DNA from: Chitinophagales bacterium
Lineage (GTDB): Bacteria; Bacteroidota; Bacteroidia; Chitinophagales; Chitinophagaceae
DNA length: 64,000 nucleotides
Assembly (NCBI GenBank): GCA_017303455.1
Contig: JAFLBM010000006.1
Location: 124,001-188,000, forward strand
Direction of reading: 5' to 3'
Part shown: piece after piece, positions 26,047-35,382 of the stretch
How the letters are laid out: each line of letters opens with the position of its first letter
How positions within the stretch are numbered: position 1 is the stretch's first letter
Made by a program: the position numbers and the translations under genes
The notes under the pieces: model-generated
Told to the model about the DNA's origin: nothing
Seen by the model: only the letters and a program-made list of their open reading frames with translations
The model's database searches: none

Positions 26047-27237
26047 CTAGTAGAGAAACTCCGTTTTATAAGGATACCGCAACTTATACATCAGCCGCAC
26101 TTTTTCCAAAATCGTTGTACGCAGCCCGTCGATATTTCTTTTTTCCAGGGCGGAAATGAAAATGGCGTTGCCATTGGTTTCCCGGTTCCATCTTTCTTTC
26201 AGGTCGTCGAGGATTTGTTCTTTGGTGCTTTCCTCCAGCCATTCATCAAAGGTGTGCTTTTCGTACAGGTCCATTTTGTTGAAAATAGTGAGGATGGGTT
26301 TTTCAAAAGCATTCAGTTCCTGCAGGGTTTTATTCACCACGCCGATCTGGTCTTCATAGGCTATATGAGAAATATCCACCACATGCAGCAGTATATCAGC
26401 TTCCCGTACTTCATCCAATGTACTTTTAAAACTTTCCACCAGGTGGTGAGGCAGTTTGCGGATGAACCCTACCGTATCACTTAAGAGAAAAGGGGTATTC
26501 TCAAATACAACTTTACTGGTCGTCGTATCCAGGGTGGCAAATAATTTATTTTCTGCAAACACTTCTCTTTTACTCAGCAAATTCATAATGGTGGATTTGC
26601 CCACGTTGGTATAACCCACCAACGCCACCCGGATAAATTCACCCCGGTCTTTTCGCTGTGTGAAAGCCTGTTTATCTATCTCCGCCAGCCGTTTGCGCAG
26701 CAACGAGATCTTATCTCTGACGATACGACGGTCGGTTTCGATCTCGCTTTCGCCGGGACCTCTTGTGCCAATACCACCTCCGAGCCGTTCAAGGTGTTTC
26801 CACATACCTCTTAATCTTGGTAATACATATTGGTACTGGGCCAGTTCCACCTGTGCTTTGGCCTGGGCTGTTTTAGCACGGCTGGCAAAGATGTCGAGAA
26901 TAAGATCAGAACGGTCGATGGTCTTTATCTCCAGTGCCTTCTCAATATTATTGATCTGTGCCCCGGTTAATTCATCATCAAAAATGATGATGCGGATATC
27001 TTTTCCAAGAATGTACTGGCGTATCTCTTCCAGCTTTCCCTTACCAATAAAAGTCCGGCTGTCGGGATGTTGCAGTTTTTGGGTAAATCGTTTGACGGTA
27101 ACCGCACCGGCTGTTTCTGCCAGGAAGGCTAATTCATCCAGGTATTCAGTAACCTGCTGTTCGGTCTGATCTTTTTGGACCAAACCCACCAGCACGGCTT
27201 TTTCTTCTTTTTCAATTACGTTTCTCTTGTCCAGCAT
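26047..27237 (-). CDS. hflX: GTPase HflX
   Basis: HflX binds the 50S ribosome and rescues stalled or heat-damaged 70S ribosomes. The sequence has the HflX N-terminal domain, then the linker GGGIGTRGPGESEIETDRR, then the GTPase domain with G1 GYTNVGKST, G3 DTVGF, and G4 NKMD. The 396-residue length is usual. It begins at MLDKRNVIEKEEK. Transcribed alone between the Rieske gene and the PorT-like gene. Confidence 0.96.
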   Translation of the reverse strand: MLDKRNVIEKEEKAVLVGLVQKDQTEQQVTEYLDELAFLAETAGAVTVKRFTQKLQHPDSRTFIGKGKLEEIRQYILGKDIRIIIFDDELTGAQINNIEKALEIKTIDRSDLILDIFASRAKTAQAKAQVELAQYQYVLPRLRGMWKHLERLGGGIGTRGPGESEIETDRRIVRDKISLLRKRLAEIDKQAFTQRKDRGEFIRVALVGYTNVGKSTIMNLLSKREVFAENKLFATLDTTTSKVVFENTPFLLSDTVGFIRKLPHHLVESFKSTLDEVREADILLHVVDISHIAYEDQIGVVNKTLQELNAFEKPILTIFNKMDLYEKHTFDEWLEESTKEQILDDLKERWNRETNGNAIFISALEKRNIDGLRTTILEKVRLMYKLRYPYKTEFLY

Positions 27238-27288
27238 AATAATAAAAATACCTTCCGTGAAAGGAAGGACAGCAAAAGTAGAAAATAA

Positions 27289-27319
27289 AAAAGCGATCCA
27301 CCTGTGGCAGACCGCTTTT
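27289..27319 (-). terminator. Terminator of the PorT-like gene
   Basis: AAAAGCG (27289-27295) pairs with CGCTTTT (27313-27319); on the minus strand it follows the PorT-like stop by about 20 bases and runs into a T-rich stretch. Confidence 0.7.
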
Positions 27320-27338
27320 CGGTAAATATTTTAACCGC

Positions 27339-28067
27339 TTACAGACCACTGAGGGTAAGACCGATCGAGAAAGGCCGTACCTGCGGGCCGGCACCATCTT
27401 TGAATAAAGTGGTGAGCTGGTAACTGCCATATAAACTAAAATGACCGATACCCAACCTGCCCATGGCTACCAGGCGGTTCTTATTGAAAAAGCGTTTGCC
27501 GCTTTCTTTCATCACATAATCATTCAGTGTCTGGTCGCTGCTGTTTTGCAATTCCACATTACGGGTATGTGCATTCAGCAATAAACCCACTTTTACACCG
27601 ATAGCTGCTTTGAAGCTTTTATTGGGATTGGAGGGGTCTGCTGTATAGCGAAATTCAATGGGAGCTTCCAGGTAAGAAGTGGCCAGTTTTGTTTTTTTGA
27701 AGTGGTTGGTATCGGACTGGTCGCTGAAGCGAAGGGTGGTGGTCAGGTCTTTGATACCTACATAAGTTTCTTTGAAAATAATATGATCAGAAGAGATGCC
27801 CGGTCCGAAAGCCATACTCAGTTTGGGATTGGTCTTGAACGGGAAATCATACATCAGGTAAACATTAAAGCTTTTGGAAAAACCGCTGGTCTTCACACTG
27901 TCGGGAGCCCCGGCCCAGTTGGTATAGCCAAACTGCACCAGTAAATGATCATTGGAACGTCCGCTGAGATCAACGGGTTGTTTTTTCTTAAGTACCAGTG
28001 TAGTATCCTGGGCAGATAATGCAGTAATAACAAGGGTACAGGTAAGTAACGAAAGGATCTTCTTCAT
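27339..28067 (-). CDS. PorT-like outer-membrane beta-barrel protein
   Basis: Signal peptide MKKILSLLTCTLVITALSAQ, then a series of amphipathic strands with aromatic ends. The C-terminus (FSIGLTLSGL) is that of an outer-membrane barrel. The layout (LSMAFGPGISS, LEAPIEFRYT, KAAIGVKVGLLL) fits the PorT/outer membrane beta-barrel family of Bacteroidota, probably with 8 strands. PorT itself belongs to the type IX secretion system, but this subfamily is broad and the role here is unknown. Confidence 0.8.
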   Translation of the reverse strand: MKKILSLLTCTLVITALSAQDTTLVLKKKQPVDLSGRSNDHLLVQFGYTNWAGAPDSVKTSGFSKSFNVYLMYDFPFKTNPKLSMAFGPGISSDHIIFKETYVGIKDLTTTLRFSDQSDTNHFKKTKLATSYLEAPIEFRYTADPSNPNKSFKAAIGVKVGLLLNAHTRNVELQNSSDQTLNDYVMKESGKRFFNKNRLVAMGRLGIGHFSLYGSYQLTTLFKDGAGPQVRPFSIGLTLSGL

Positions 28068-28161
28068 AAAATTTAAGTAGTGGACAAATGTATTTTCATC
28101 CCGGTTAACAAAAGGTTAAAGCACCTTTGTTTATTTACTGAAAAGGGTTTTAAAATGAAAA

Positions 28162-28260
28162 ATCCCGCAAAGCCGTTCAGTACACAAAGAAAGCTGAACC
28201 TGGTATTGTTCTCTTTGTGGTCTTTGTGTTCCTGCCTTCCGGCAGGCAGGTTTGCGGGAT
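28162..28260. repeat. Nested inverted-repeat element (REP-like)
   Basis: ATCCCGCAAA (28162-28171) is the exact inverse of TTTGCGGGAT (28251-28260). Inside lie ACACAAAGA (28182-28190) and its inverse TCTTTGTGT (28221-28229), and a compact GC-rich hairpin around 28231-28246. The 16-base core at 28235-28250 recurs in inverse orientation at 55447-55462. It looks like a small dispersed palindromic element. Confidence 0.55.
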
Positions 28261-28292
28261 AACTGTGATCGCTGTCTTTTTAAATAATTAGC

Positions 28293-28369
28293 TGGTGGAC
28301 CCTGCAGGGCACGATCCTGCGACCCCCTGATTATGAGTCAGGTGCTCTAACCAACTGAGCTAAGGGTCC
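28293..28369 (-). tRNA. tRNA with anticodon CAT (Met elongator or Ile)
   Basis: The minus strand folds into a cloverleaf: acceptor GGACCCT/AGGGTCC, D arm GCTC/GAGC, anticodon stem CCTGA/TCAGG with loop CTCATAA, and T stem GCAGG/CCTGC. The 3' CCA is encoded (28293-28295). The paired G1-C72 end argues against an initiator tRNA; elongator Met and lysidine-type Ile cannot be separated by eye. The T loop is ATCGTGC, unusual because positions 54 and 58 are A and T. Confidence 0.92.
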
Positions 28370-28432
28370 TGCCAAAAAAGGCGCTGCAAAAATAGAAAAA
28401 AACAGCGGTAATCAAATCAGAATAAATATTAA

Positions 28433-29059
28433 ATGGAATCGGTAGATTTACCGCTGCTGACGAGTATGCTTGAAAACGATCACATAAAGCGGCTGCTTAC
28501 CGCTGTTGCATTGAATAATGACCAGGCTGCCTATAAGGAGTTATTTCTTCTTTTGCACAGCCGCCTGAAACAATTTACCTATTCCATACTGAAATCCGGC
28601 GAAGAAGCCGAAGAACTGGTGTCTGATCTTTTTATCCGGATCTGGGAAAAAAGAGACCAGTTGACTACCATTGAATCTCCTTTGTTATATTTCTATGCTA
28701 CCGCCAAAAACCTGGCCTTTAACCGGATCAGCAAACAAAAGCGGCAACAGAACCTGGCCCCGGAAGAATGGCTGGTGCAGTTGAACAGTATCTATTTTGA
28801 CCCCGAACAACTAATGATGACCGAGGAGATGATGAGGCAGATCAGGCAGGCGGTCAATGATTTACCTCCCCGGTGCCGGATCATTTTTAAACTGGTCAAG
28901 GAAGATGGTTTGAAATACCGGGAGGTAGCTGAATTGCTGCAATTATCTGTCAAAACGGTTGAGGCCCAGATGGCTATAGCCTTGAGACGAATAGGGAAAG
29001 GGATGCATCTTGATATTAAAGCCGCTGAACAACCCAGGCAAACGCCAAAAAATAGTTAA
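28433..29059 (+). CDS. ECF-type RNA polymerase sigma factor
   Basis: A 208-residue sigma-70 family protein with only regions 2 and 4, typical of extracytoplasmic-function sigma factors. Region 2 spans LLLHSRLKQFTYSILKSGEE and VSDLFIRIWEKRDQL; region 4 has DLPPRCRIIFKLVKEDG and YREVAELLQLSVKTVEAQM, the HTH. It is followed after 63 bases by its FecR anti-sigma factor and then by the SusC receptor, the classic cell-surface signalling arrangement for glycan uptake. Confidence 0.95.
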   Translation: MESVDLPLLTSMLENDHIKRLLTAVALNNDQAAYKELFLLLHSRLKQFTYSILKSGEEAEELVSDLFIRIWEKRDQLTTIESPLLYFYATAKNLAFNRISKQKRQQNLAPEEWLVQLNSIYFDPEQLMMTEEMMRQIRQAVNDLPPRCRIIFKLVKEDGLKYREVAELLQLSVKTVEAQMAIALRRIGKGMHLDIKAAEQPRQTPKNS

Positions 29060-29122
29060 GATTTCTTTAGGGGTAATCACTCAGTTTTATTGTCTTACTA
29101 TTTTATTCCAACCAACGATTGC

Positions 29123-30232
29123 ATGAGCCAGGAAAAATTTTGGGTTTTACTTTCTAAAAAGCTGTCGGCTGAAGCTGATTCTGAAGAGCTTAAAGAGCTC
29201 GAAAATCTTATTCATAACCATCCGGAATGGCAGTATGCCATTCAGAACCTGGAAGATCTCTGGAAACATTCCTCACAAAAAGATTCCCTGCAGGGAGAAG
29301 ACGCTTTTATGCTGCACCTGCACCGGATGACTGAACTGAATATCCCTTTTGGGGATGAGCCGGCTGAAATTCCGGCTGTTCCTGTAACGAAGGTTAGAAA
29401 ATTAAAATGGTACTGGGCTGCCGCTGCAATTATTGCGGTAGCCGGGTTGTTCGTTTTTGGTAAGTCAATATTGACCAGCCATACGGATGAATCACTGGCC
29501 TACAAAGAAGCTAATGAAATATCCACCCGTCCAGGGTCCAAATCCAAGATCCAGTTACCGGATGGTTCCATTGTGATGCTGAATTCCGGAAGTAAGCTGA
29601 TCTATAATAAGGATTATGGTATTGATAACCGGGAAGTAACACTGGTGGGTGAGGGGTTCTTTGATGTAAAGAAAAACAAGGAGAAGCCTTTTATTATTCA
29701 TACTGCTGATATTAATATTAAAGTATTGGGAACCGTATTTAATGTAAAGGCTTACCCCGAGGATAAGAAAACCGAGACCAGCCTGATCCGTGGCAGTATC
29801 GAGGTTACCATCAAGAACAGGCCCAACGATAAGATTATCCTTTCACCCAGTGAAAAGTTAGTGGTGGAAAATGGGGTGATTACCGATGCAAAGCTGAATT
29901 CACAACGGGAGGATGTTGTTACCGGATCAACAGTGCTGAACACGGTGATGGCGGTTAATAAATTAAAGTACAGCCCGGTTGACAGTTCTGTTGCTGAAAC
30001 ACTCTGGATCGAGAATAAATTAGTTTTCCGGGATGAGTCTTTTGAAGAGCTGGCAATGAGAATGCAGCGCTGGTATGATGTCAGCATTTCCATACAAGAT
30101 GAACAACTGGCAGTAAAACGCCTGAGTGGAATTTTTGAAAGAGAAACGATTGAACAGGCGCTGGAGGCATTGAAGATATCCATACCGTTCCGCTATGAAA
30201 AGGTCGGGAATAAAATTATTATTCACCAATAA
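29123..30232 (+). CDS. FecR family anti-sigma factor
   Basis: Starts at ATG 29123 (MSQEKFWVLLSKKLSAEADS). The cytoplasmic N-terminal 90 residues should hold the sigma factor, one membrane helix follows (about 96-113, WYWAAAAIIAVAGLFVFG), and the periplasmic part carries the FecR domain (STRPGSKSKIQLPDGSIVML, GEGFFDVKKNKEKPFIIHT, LGTVFNVKAY) and a C-terminal DUF4974 domain (from about residue 297). It senses contact with the STN domain of the receptor encoded next and releases the sigma factor. Confidence 0.95.
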   Translation: MSQEKFWVLLSKKLSAEADSEELKELENLIHNHPEWQYAIQNLEDLWKHSSQKDSLQGEDAFMLHLHRMTELNIPFGDEPAEIPAVPVTKVRKLKWYWAAAAIIAVAGLFVFGKSILTSHTDESLAYKEANEISTRPGSKSKIQLPDGSIVMLNSGSKLIYNKDYGIDNREVTLVGEGFFDVKKNKEKPFIIHTADINIKVLGTVFNVKAYPEDKKTETSLIRGSIEVTIKNRPNDKIILSPSEKLVVENGVITDAKLNSQREDVVTGSTVLNTVMAVNKLKYSPVDSSVAETLWIENKLVFRDESFEELAMRMQRWYDVSISIQDEQLAVKRLSGIFERETIEQALEALKISIPFRYEKVGNKIIIHQ

Positions 30233-30288
30233 CGCTTATGCCATATGACTGTTCCCAACACTTCGTGACAAGGGTGAAACTGAAATGA

Positions 30289-30314
30289 CGAAGCCCCGCT
30301 GCAACGGGACTTCG
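30289..30314 (+). promoter_or_regulatory. Hairpin in the susC leader
   Basis: CGAAGCCCCG (30289-30298) pairs with CGGGACTTCG (30305-30314) with one mismatch and a six-base loop. There is no T run after it, so it is not a simple terminator. It sits between fecR and susC, where a processing or stabilising structure would allow the receptor to be made in excess over its regulators. Confidence 0.45.
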
Positions 30315-30386
30315 CCAGGCTAATACAACCAGATGACAGGTACCCATGAGGGAGGCCTGGATTGATTAACCCTTCAAACGGAAAAT

Positions 30387-33300
30387 ATGAAAAAAAACGA
30401 AACGACTGCTGTTTCAGGTAAGGTTCTGTATTTAAAGATTGCGAGAATTATGAAACTGATGATTGCTTTGCTGATGATTGCCTGTCTCCAGGTATCTGCC
30501 AAGGGCTGGTCCCAGGACCGGATCACCCTGAAGATGTCCGAAGCAGAAATCAAAAAAGTATTATTCGCTATTGAAAAGAAAAGTGATTACCGTTTTCTTT
30601 TCAGCGAAACTGCTATTAAGGGCAAACCCCGTGTAAATGTGGACGTGGTGGAAGCCCCGATCTCCGAAGTACTGGACAGGATACTGGCCAATACAGGGGT
30701 GAGTTATAAAATTTTGGGTACCAACCTCGTGGTGCTCAAGGAAGGGATAGCCGCTGCTGCGATCACTTCCCAGGAAATCAGGGTATCAGGAAAGGTAACT
30801 GCTGAAGGCGGAGAGATTCTTTCCGGTGTTTCCGTATCTGTAAAAGGAAGCCGGACCGGGACAACCACTGATGTTAACGGCAACTACTCCATCAGTGTAC
30901 CAGACGATGCTGTATTGGTATTCAGCTCGGTGGGCTACGAAACGCAGGAAGTGGCCGTAGCTGGTAAAACCAATATCAGTGTTATACTGCAACAATCTTC
31001 CCGCAAAATCGATGAAGTGGTGGTGATTGGTTATGGTACTGCTAATAAAAGAGACTTAACCGGATCTATTGTTAAAATTTCAGGTAAGGATGTGGCGGAT
31101 AAACCTAATACGAACCCGGTGGCAAGTTTGCAGGGGAGAGTAGCTGGCTTATCTGTAGTCAATAATGGAACGCCCGGCCAGGCACCCGATATTCGTATTC
31201 GGGGTACTATCAGTATCGGTTCGGTGAAACCATTGTATGTAGTAGATGGTGTTTTTAACGATAATATTGACTACCTCAACCCTAACGATATTGAGTCCAT
31301 CGAAATTTTAAAAGATCCTTCTTCATTGGCCATCTTTGGGGTAAGGGGTGCTGCCGGTGTAATTGCCATTACTACTAAAAGAGCTAAAGCAGGCCAGGTA
31401 ACCGTTAACTATAACAACTCTTTTGGTACTAAGCAATTAGTTGATAAAATTAAACTGGCTAACGCCGAGGAGTTTAAAACACTGTATGAAGAAGAAAAGT
31501 TAAATATCGGTGCAAATACTCCATTCGACTATTCAAAATGGACAGCCAATACTGACTGGATTGATGCTGTCACCAGGACAGGTAACTTCAATTCGCATAA
31601 CCTGAGTGTTTCAGCCAGTACCGAAAAGAATAAATTCAATATGGGGATTGGCTATGTTAGTGATGAGGGTATTATCCGTCACCAGAAACTGGAGAAAATT
31701 CTTTTCTCCATGAGTGATGAGCTTAAGATCAGTAAAGCAATAAAAATAGGATTCAATTTCAATGGGGTCCGTCAGAATAATCCTTACGGCTATGCCGCTG
31801 ATGTATTAAATGATGCCCGCAAAGTAGCTCCTATTGTGCCCTCCGGAACGAAGACTTTTTATACCAAAAACCCTTATGGCATCGACAGCCTCAACCAGGT
31901 TTTATATTATGAGCTTCCCTCTATCCAGAATTCCGGTGTGGTGAATCCGCTCGTAAGATTGGAGAATGAGTGGGATAAGACCATTAACATCGAATACAGA
32001 ACGGTGGCCAGTGTATTTGCTGAAGTTAATTTCTTAAGAGACTTTACGTTCAAATCTACTTTGTATGCGGATATAAGCAATGTAAACAGGAGACAATATG
32101 TGCCGCTTTATTATACATATGATGCCGCTAATGATGCGGCCTTCTTAACCAGCCCGGCTACCAAAGTGTTTGAAAATGATGATACTTACCGGAAATTCCA
32201 GCAAGACCATATACTTAGTTACAAAAAGAATTTTGGGAATCATAACCTAAACCTCGTAGGCGGTTTTACCACCTATTACAGGGGTAAATTTTTAAGAAGT
32301 GCTTCGGTTAACCAAAGCTCTACCGGTGCAGCTATTCCGGATGATAAACGTTTCTGGTATATCAATAATGGGTTTGGCGATGTACAATCACAACGGTCAT
32401 CGTCCTCCCAATCGGAGGCTACTACGGTTTCTGGTTTATTCAGGGCTTTGTATAATTTCCAGAATAAATATTACCTGAATGCTTCTTTCAGAAGAGATGC
32501 TTCCTCCCAGATTTCACCTGCTAACCGTTCCCAGAATTTCTGGGCTGTGGGAGCTGCCTGGGAATTGACAAAAGAGGGCTTTATGCAGGACCAGAAAATA
32601 TTTGATTTCTTGAAATTGAAAGCCTCTATAGGTGTACTGGGAAATCAAAATATTGAAATACCCGGCCTGGGAACTGATTATCCTTTTTATCCTGGTTTAG
32701 TGGGGGGTGCTGCTGCTGTATTTGGTAATAATATTTATACTGCCTACCAGCAGGCTTTCATTCCGGATCCTAACCTGAAATGGGAAACTGTTTCTGCAAA
32801 AGAAGTGGGTGTGGAATTATCCGCTTTCTCCAACCGTCTTCGTTTTGAGGCCAGCTATTTTGATAAACTCACCAAGGATTTAATGACCCTTATTCCCGGT
32901 CCTAGTGGAACAAGACCGGGTTTAACAAATATTGGCAGTATTAAAAATAATGGTCTTGAATTTTCAGCCAGCTGGGTGCAAAAATTGACAAAAGACATGA
33001 CCCTGACGATTGGCGGTAATTTAACCACCTATAATAACAAAGTTGTAGAGTTAGCGACTAAGGACTTTGCTATTATTAACGGCTTCAACAGGACAGTAGT
33101 TGGCGAGCCCATCGGGTCCTTTTATGGGTACATTGTAGAAGGTATATACCAGTCTTATGCCGATGTGTTAGCGTCACCAATAAATACTGAATTCTCTTAT
33201 GGACCCGGTGACTTAAAATATAAAGACATCAATGGTGATGGAGTAATTAATACTGCAGATAGAAGTGTTATTGGTAATCCAACACCCGACTTTGCCTACG

Positions 33301-33770
33301 GGGGCAATATCAACCTTACTTACAAAGGATTTGATCTTGGCATTGACGTGAATGGTGTGTATGGCAATGAAATCTACAGAAACTGGGGTGGAACCGAATC
33401 GCCTTTCCAGCGGGTAAACTATGCCGCCTTTAAGGTAAACAGGTGGAGAGGAGAAGGTACTTCCAACTGGGATCCTATTCTTGCCCAGGATCACCGTATT
33501 AATTACGAGGCGTCTACCTATGGTATTGAAGATGGCAGTTATTTCAGGATCAGGAATATACAAGTAGGCTATAATTTCAGTCCGCAGTTTGCTTCAAAAC
33601 TTAAAGCAAAAAACTTCAGGCTGTTTGCAAATATTCAGAACCTGAAAACCTTTAAGAATAATCTGGGTTATACACCTGAATTTGGTGGCAGTGCTATCTC
33701 ATTCGGGGTGGATAATGCAGGCGGTGCTATACCTGTAGTTAGCACTTTTGGATTAAATATTACATTTTAA
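30387..33770 (+). CDS. SusC/RagA family TonB-dependent receptor with STN domain
   Basis: A 1127-residue outer-membrane receptor for oligosaccharide import. After a signal region ending near KGWSQ there are an STN signalling domain (about residues 45-117), a carboxypeptidase-regulatory-like domain (about 133-205), the conserved DEVVVIGYGTANKRDLTG at the plug start (about 209), a plug with DIRIRGTISIGSVKPLYVVDG, and the 22-strand barrel ending in FGLNITF. The STN domain fits control by the upstream sigma/FecR pair. SusD follows after 23 bases, together forming a bed-bin transporter. Confidence 0.97.
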   Translation: MKKNETTAVSGKVLYLKIARIMKLMIALLMIACLQVSAKGWSQDRITLKMSEAEIKKVLFAIEKKSDYRFLFSETAIKGKPRVNVDVVEAPISEVLDRILANTGVSYKILGTNLVVLKEGIAAAAITSQEIRVSGKVTAEGGEILSGVSVSVKGSRTGTTTDVNGNYSISVPDDAVLVFSSVGYETQEVAVAGKTNISVILQQSSRKIDEVVVIGYGTANKRDLTGSIVKISGKDVADKPNTNPVASLQGRVAGLSVVNNGTPGQAPDIRIRGTISIGSVKPLYVVDGVFNDNIDYLNPNDIESIEILKDPSSLAIFGVRGAAGVIAITTKRAKAGQVTVNYNNSFGTKQLVDKIKLANAEEFKTLYEEEKLNIGANTPFDYSKWTANTDWIDAVTRTGNFNSHNLSVSASTEKNKFNMGIGYVSDEGIIRHQKLEKILFSMSDELKISKAIKIGFNFNGVRQNNPYGYAADVLNDARKVAPIVPSGTKTFYTKNPYGIDSLNQVLYYELPSIQNSGVVNPLVRLENEWDKTINIEYRTVASVFAEVNFLRDFTFKSTLYADISNVNRRQYVPLYYTYDAANDAAFLTSPATKVFENDDTYRKFQQDHILSYKKNFGNHNLNLVGGFTTYYRGKFLRSASVNQSSTGAAIPDDKRFWYINNGFGDVQSQRSSSSQSEATTVSGLFRALYNFQNKYYLNASFRRDASSQISPANRSQNFWAVGAAWELTKEGFMQDQKIFDFLKLKASIGVLGNQNIEIPGLGTDYPFYPGLVGGAAAVFGNNIYTAYQQAFIPDPNLKWETVSAKEVGVELSAFSNRLRFEASYFDKLTKDLMTLIPGPSGTRPGLTNIGSIKNNGLEFSASWVQKLTKDMTLTIGGNLTTYNNKVVELATKDFAIINGFNRTVVGEPIGSFYGYIVEGIYQSYADVLASPINTEFSYGPGDLKYKDINGDGVINTADRSVIGNPTPDFAYGGNINLTYKGFDLGIDVNGVYGNEIYRNWGGTESPFQRVNYAAFKVNRWRGEGTSNWDPILAQDHRINYEASTYGIEDGSYFRIRNIQVGYNFSPQFASKLKAKNFRLFANIQNLKTFKNNLGYTPEFGGSAISFGVDNAGGAIPVVSTFGLNITF

Positions 33771-33793
33771 TTTAAAATGATAAACGAAAGCAT

Positions 33794-35317
33794 ATGAAAA
33801 AAAGTATAATAAGTTTAGGAAGGCTTTTTCTTCTGCTTGCATTACCTGCTTTGTTTATGGTTAGTGGCTGTAAAAAGTTTTTAGACCGTAAACCGTTAGA
33901 AGCAACTTTAGATGATGTAAGACAGGGAGGAATTGAAGGCCAGGTTTTTGCACTTTATAGTGCTATTAAAGACTATGATATTGGTAACACTTTTGGTGGT
34001 ATTCCCTGGCAGGGCATGCACAACTTCCGTTCAGATGATTCGGAAAAAGGAAGTGATGCTGCCGATGGTGCCGAATGGGTGGCACCCTTTGATAATTTTC
34101 AATACGTAAAAGACCTCTGGGCTTCTAATTTTTACTGGGATGGTCATTACCAATTAATAAGCCTGGCAAATATTGCAATACAAACGGCAGACTCATTACA
34201 ATTGTCAGGTCCGGAATCGAATGCCAACATTGCAGAAGCCAGGTTTTTCAGGGCTTTTGCTTATTTCGATTTAGTAAGGGCCTTTGGGGATGTACCCAAA
34301 ATTGATTTCCGTATATATACCCCGTCACAGGCCAACATACCCAAATCACCGGCATCAGCTATCTATGCGCTGATAGATGCAGACCTTGCCTATGCAGCAG
34401 CAAATTTGCCAGCAGTATGGGGGGCCAAATATCCGGGCCGCTTAACCAGTGGTGCAGCCAGGGCATTGCATGCAAAAGCTCATTTATTCAGGAGCAATTG
34501 GGCGCAGGCACTAACACTTTGCCAGCAAGTAATGGGTTCCGGACAATATTCCCTGTTTTCAAGTTATCATGGCATATTTAAGGATGCTGGCGAAAATTGC
34601 AGTGAATCAATATTGGAATGGCAGAATTATATGGGTCCCAACAGAACAGATGACCGCGGCTCCTGGTACGCAACTTGCCAGGGAGTAAGAGCTCCTAATT
34701 CAAGTGGTTGGAACTTAGGCTGGGGATGGAACACGCCAACGGATGCCTTTGTCAATCATTTTGAGGCCGGCGATCCAAGAAAAGGTTCTTCCATTTTATT
34801 TTCGGGTCAACCAGATGATATTAGCACAGGCGGATATGGTGGCACATTGCCTAATTATATCTTAGATCCCGTTCCGGGGCCTTTACCCAGGAAGTACTGG
34901 AATAAGAAAGTATATGCTGACCCCGCCGTAAGGGCTTCGACCGGCTGGTTGGATGGTGCCTATTGGATCAACCAGCGGGTGATAAGATATGCCGATGTGG
35001 TGCTGATGACAGCAGAATGTTTGAATGAAACCGGGCAGGGCGCATTAGCGGAACCCCTGGTAAATTCAGTTCGCAGCCGTGTAGGTTTAGCAGGTATTAC
35101 TTTTGTCAACCAGGCGCAGATGAGAACAGCAATCAAAAAAGAAAGAAGAAGTGAATTAGGGTTAGAGGGTGAAAGGTTCTATGACCTGGTGCGTTGGGGT
35201 GACGCTGTTTCTGTATTAGGTCCATTGGGATATCAGAACAAATGCAGATTCTATCCTATTCCTCAGCCTGCCATTGACAGATCCAATGGTGTATTAGTTC
35301 AAAACCCGGAATGGTAA
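33794..35317 (+). CDS. SusD/RagB family glycan-binding lipoprotein
   Basis: A 507-residue surface lipoprotein. The signal ends in MVSGCKKFLDRKPLE, with the lipidated Cys followed by the standard SusD N-terminal sequence. TPR-like helices include ANIAEARFFRAFAYFDLVRAFG, and the C-terminal block contains RRSELGLEGERFYDLVRWGD, both signatures of the family. It forms the lid over the SusC barrel and binds the incoming glycan. A strong hairpin lies just after its stop codon. Confidence 0.97.
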   Translation: MKKSIISLGRLFLLLALPALFMVSGCKKFLDRKPLEATLDDVRQGGIEGQVFALYSAIKDYDIGNTFGGIPWQGMHNFRSDDSEKGSDAADGAEWVAPFDNFQYVKDLWASNFYWDGHYQLISLANIAIQTADSLQLSGPESNANIAEARFFRAFAYFDLVRAFGDVPKIDFRIYTPSQANIPKSPASAIYALIDADLAYAAANLPAVWGAKYPGRLTSGAARALHAKAHLFRSNWAQALTLCQQVMGSGQYSLFSSYHGIFKDAGENCSESILEWQNYMGPNRTDDRGSWYATCQGVRAPNSSGWNLGWGWNTPTDAFVNHFEAGDPRKGSSILFSGQPDDISTGGYGGTLPNYILDPVPGPLPRKYWNKKVYADPAVRASTGWLDGAYWINQRVIRYADVVLMTAECLNETGQGALAEPLVNSVRSRVGLAGITFVNQAQMRTAIKKERRSELGLEGERFYDLVRWGDAVSVLGPLGYQNKCRFYPIPQPAIDRSNGVLVQNPEW

Positions 35318-35323
35318 ATATTT

Positions 35324-35360
35324 CTATACTACTGGTAAATAATCCTTGCCAGTAGTATAG
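35324..35360 (+). terminator. Hairpin after susD
   Basis: CTATACTACTGG (35324-35335) and CCAGTAGTATAG (35349-35360) form a perfect 12-bp stem with a 13-base loop, followed by TTTAAAAAAA. The weak T run suggests partial termination or 3' end protection between susD and the LamG gene. Confidence 0.6.
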
Positions 35361-35382
35361 TTTAAAAAAATAAAATTAGCAT

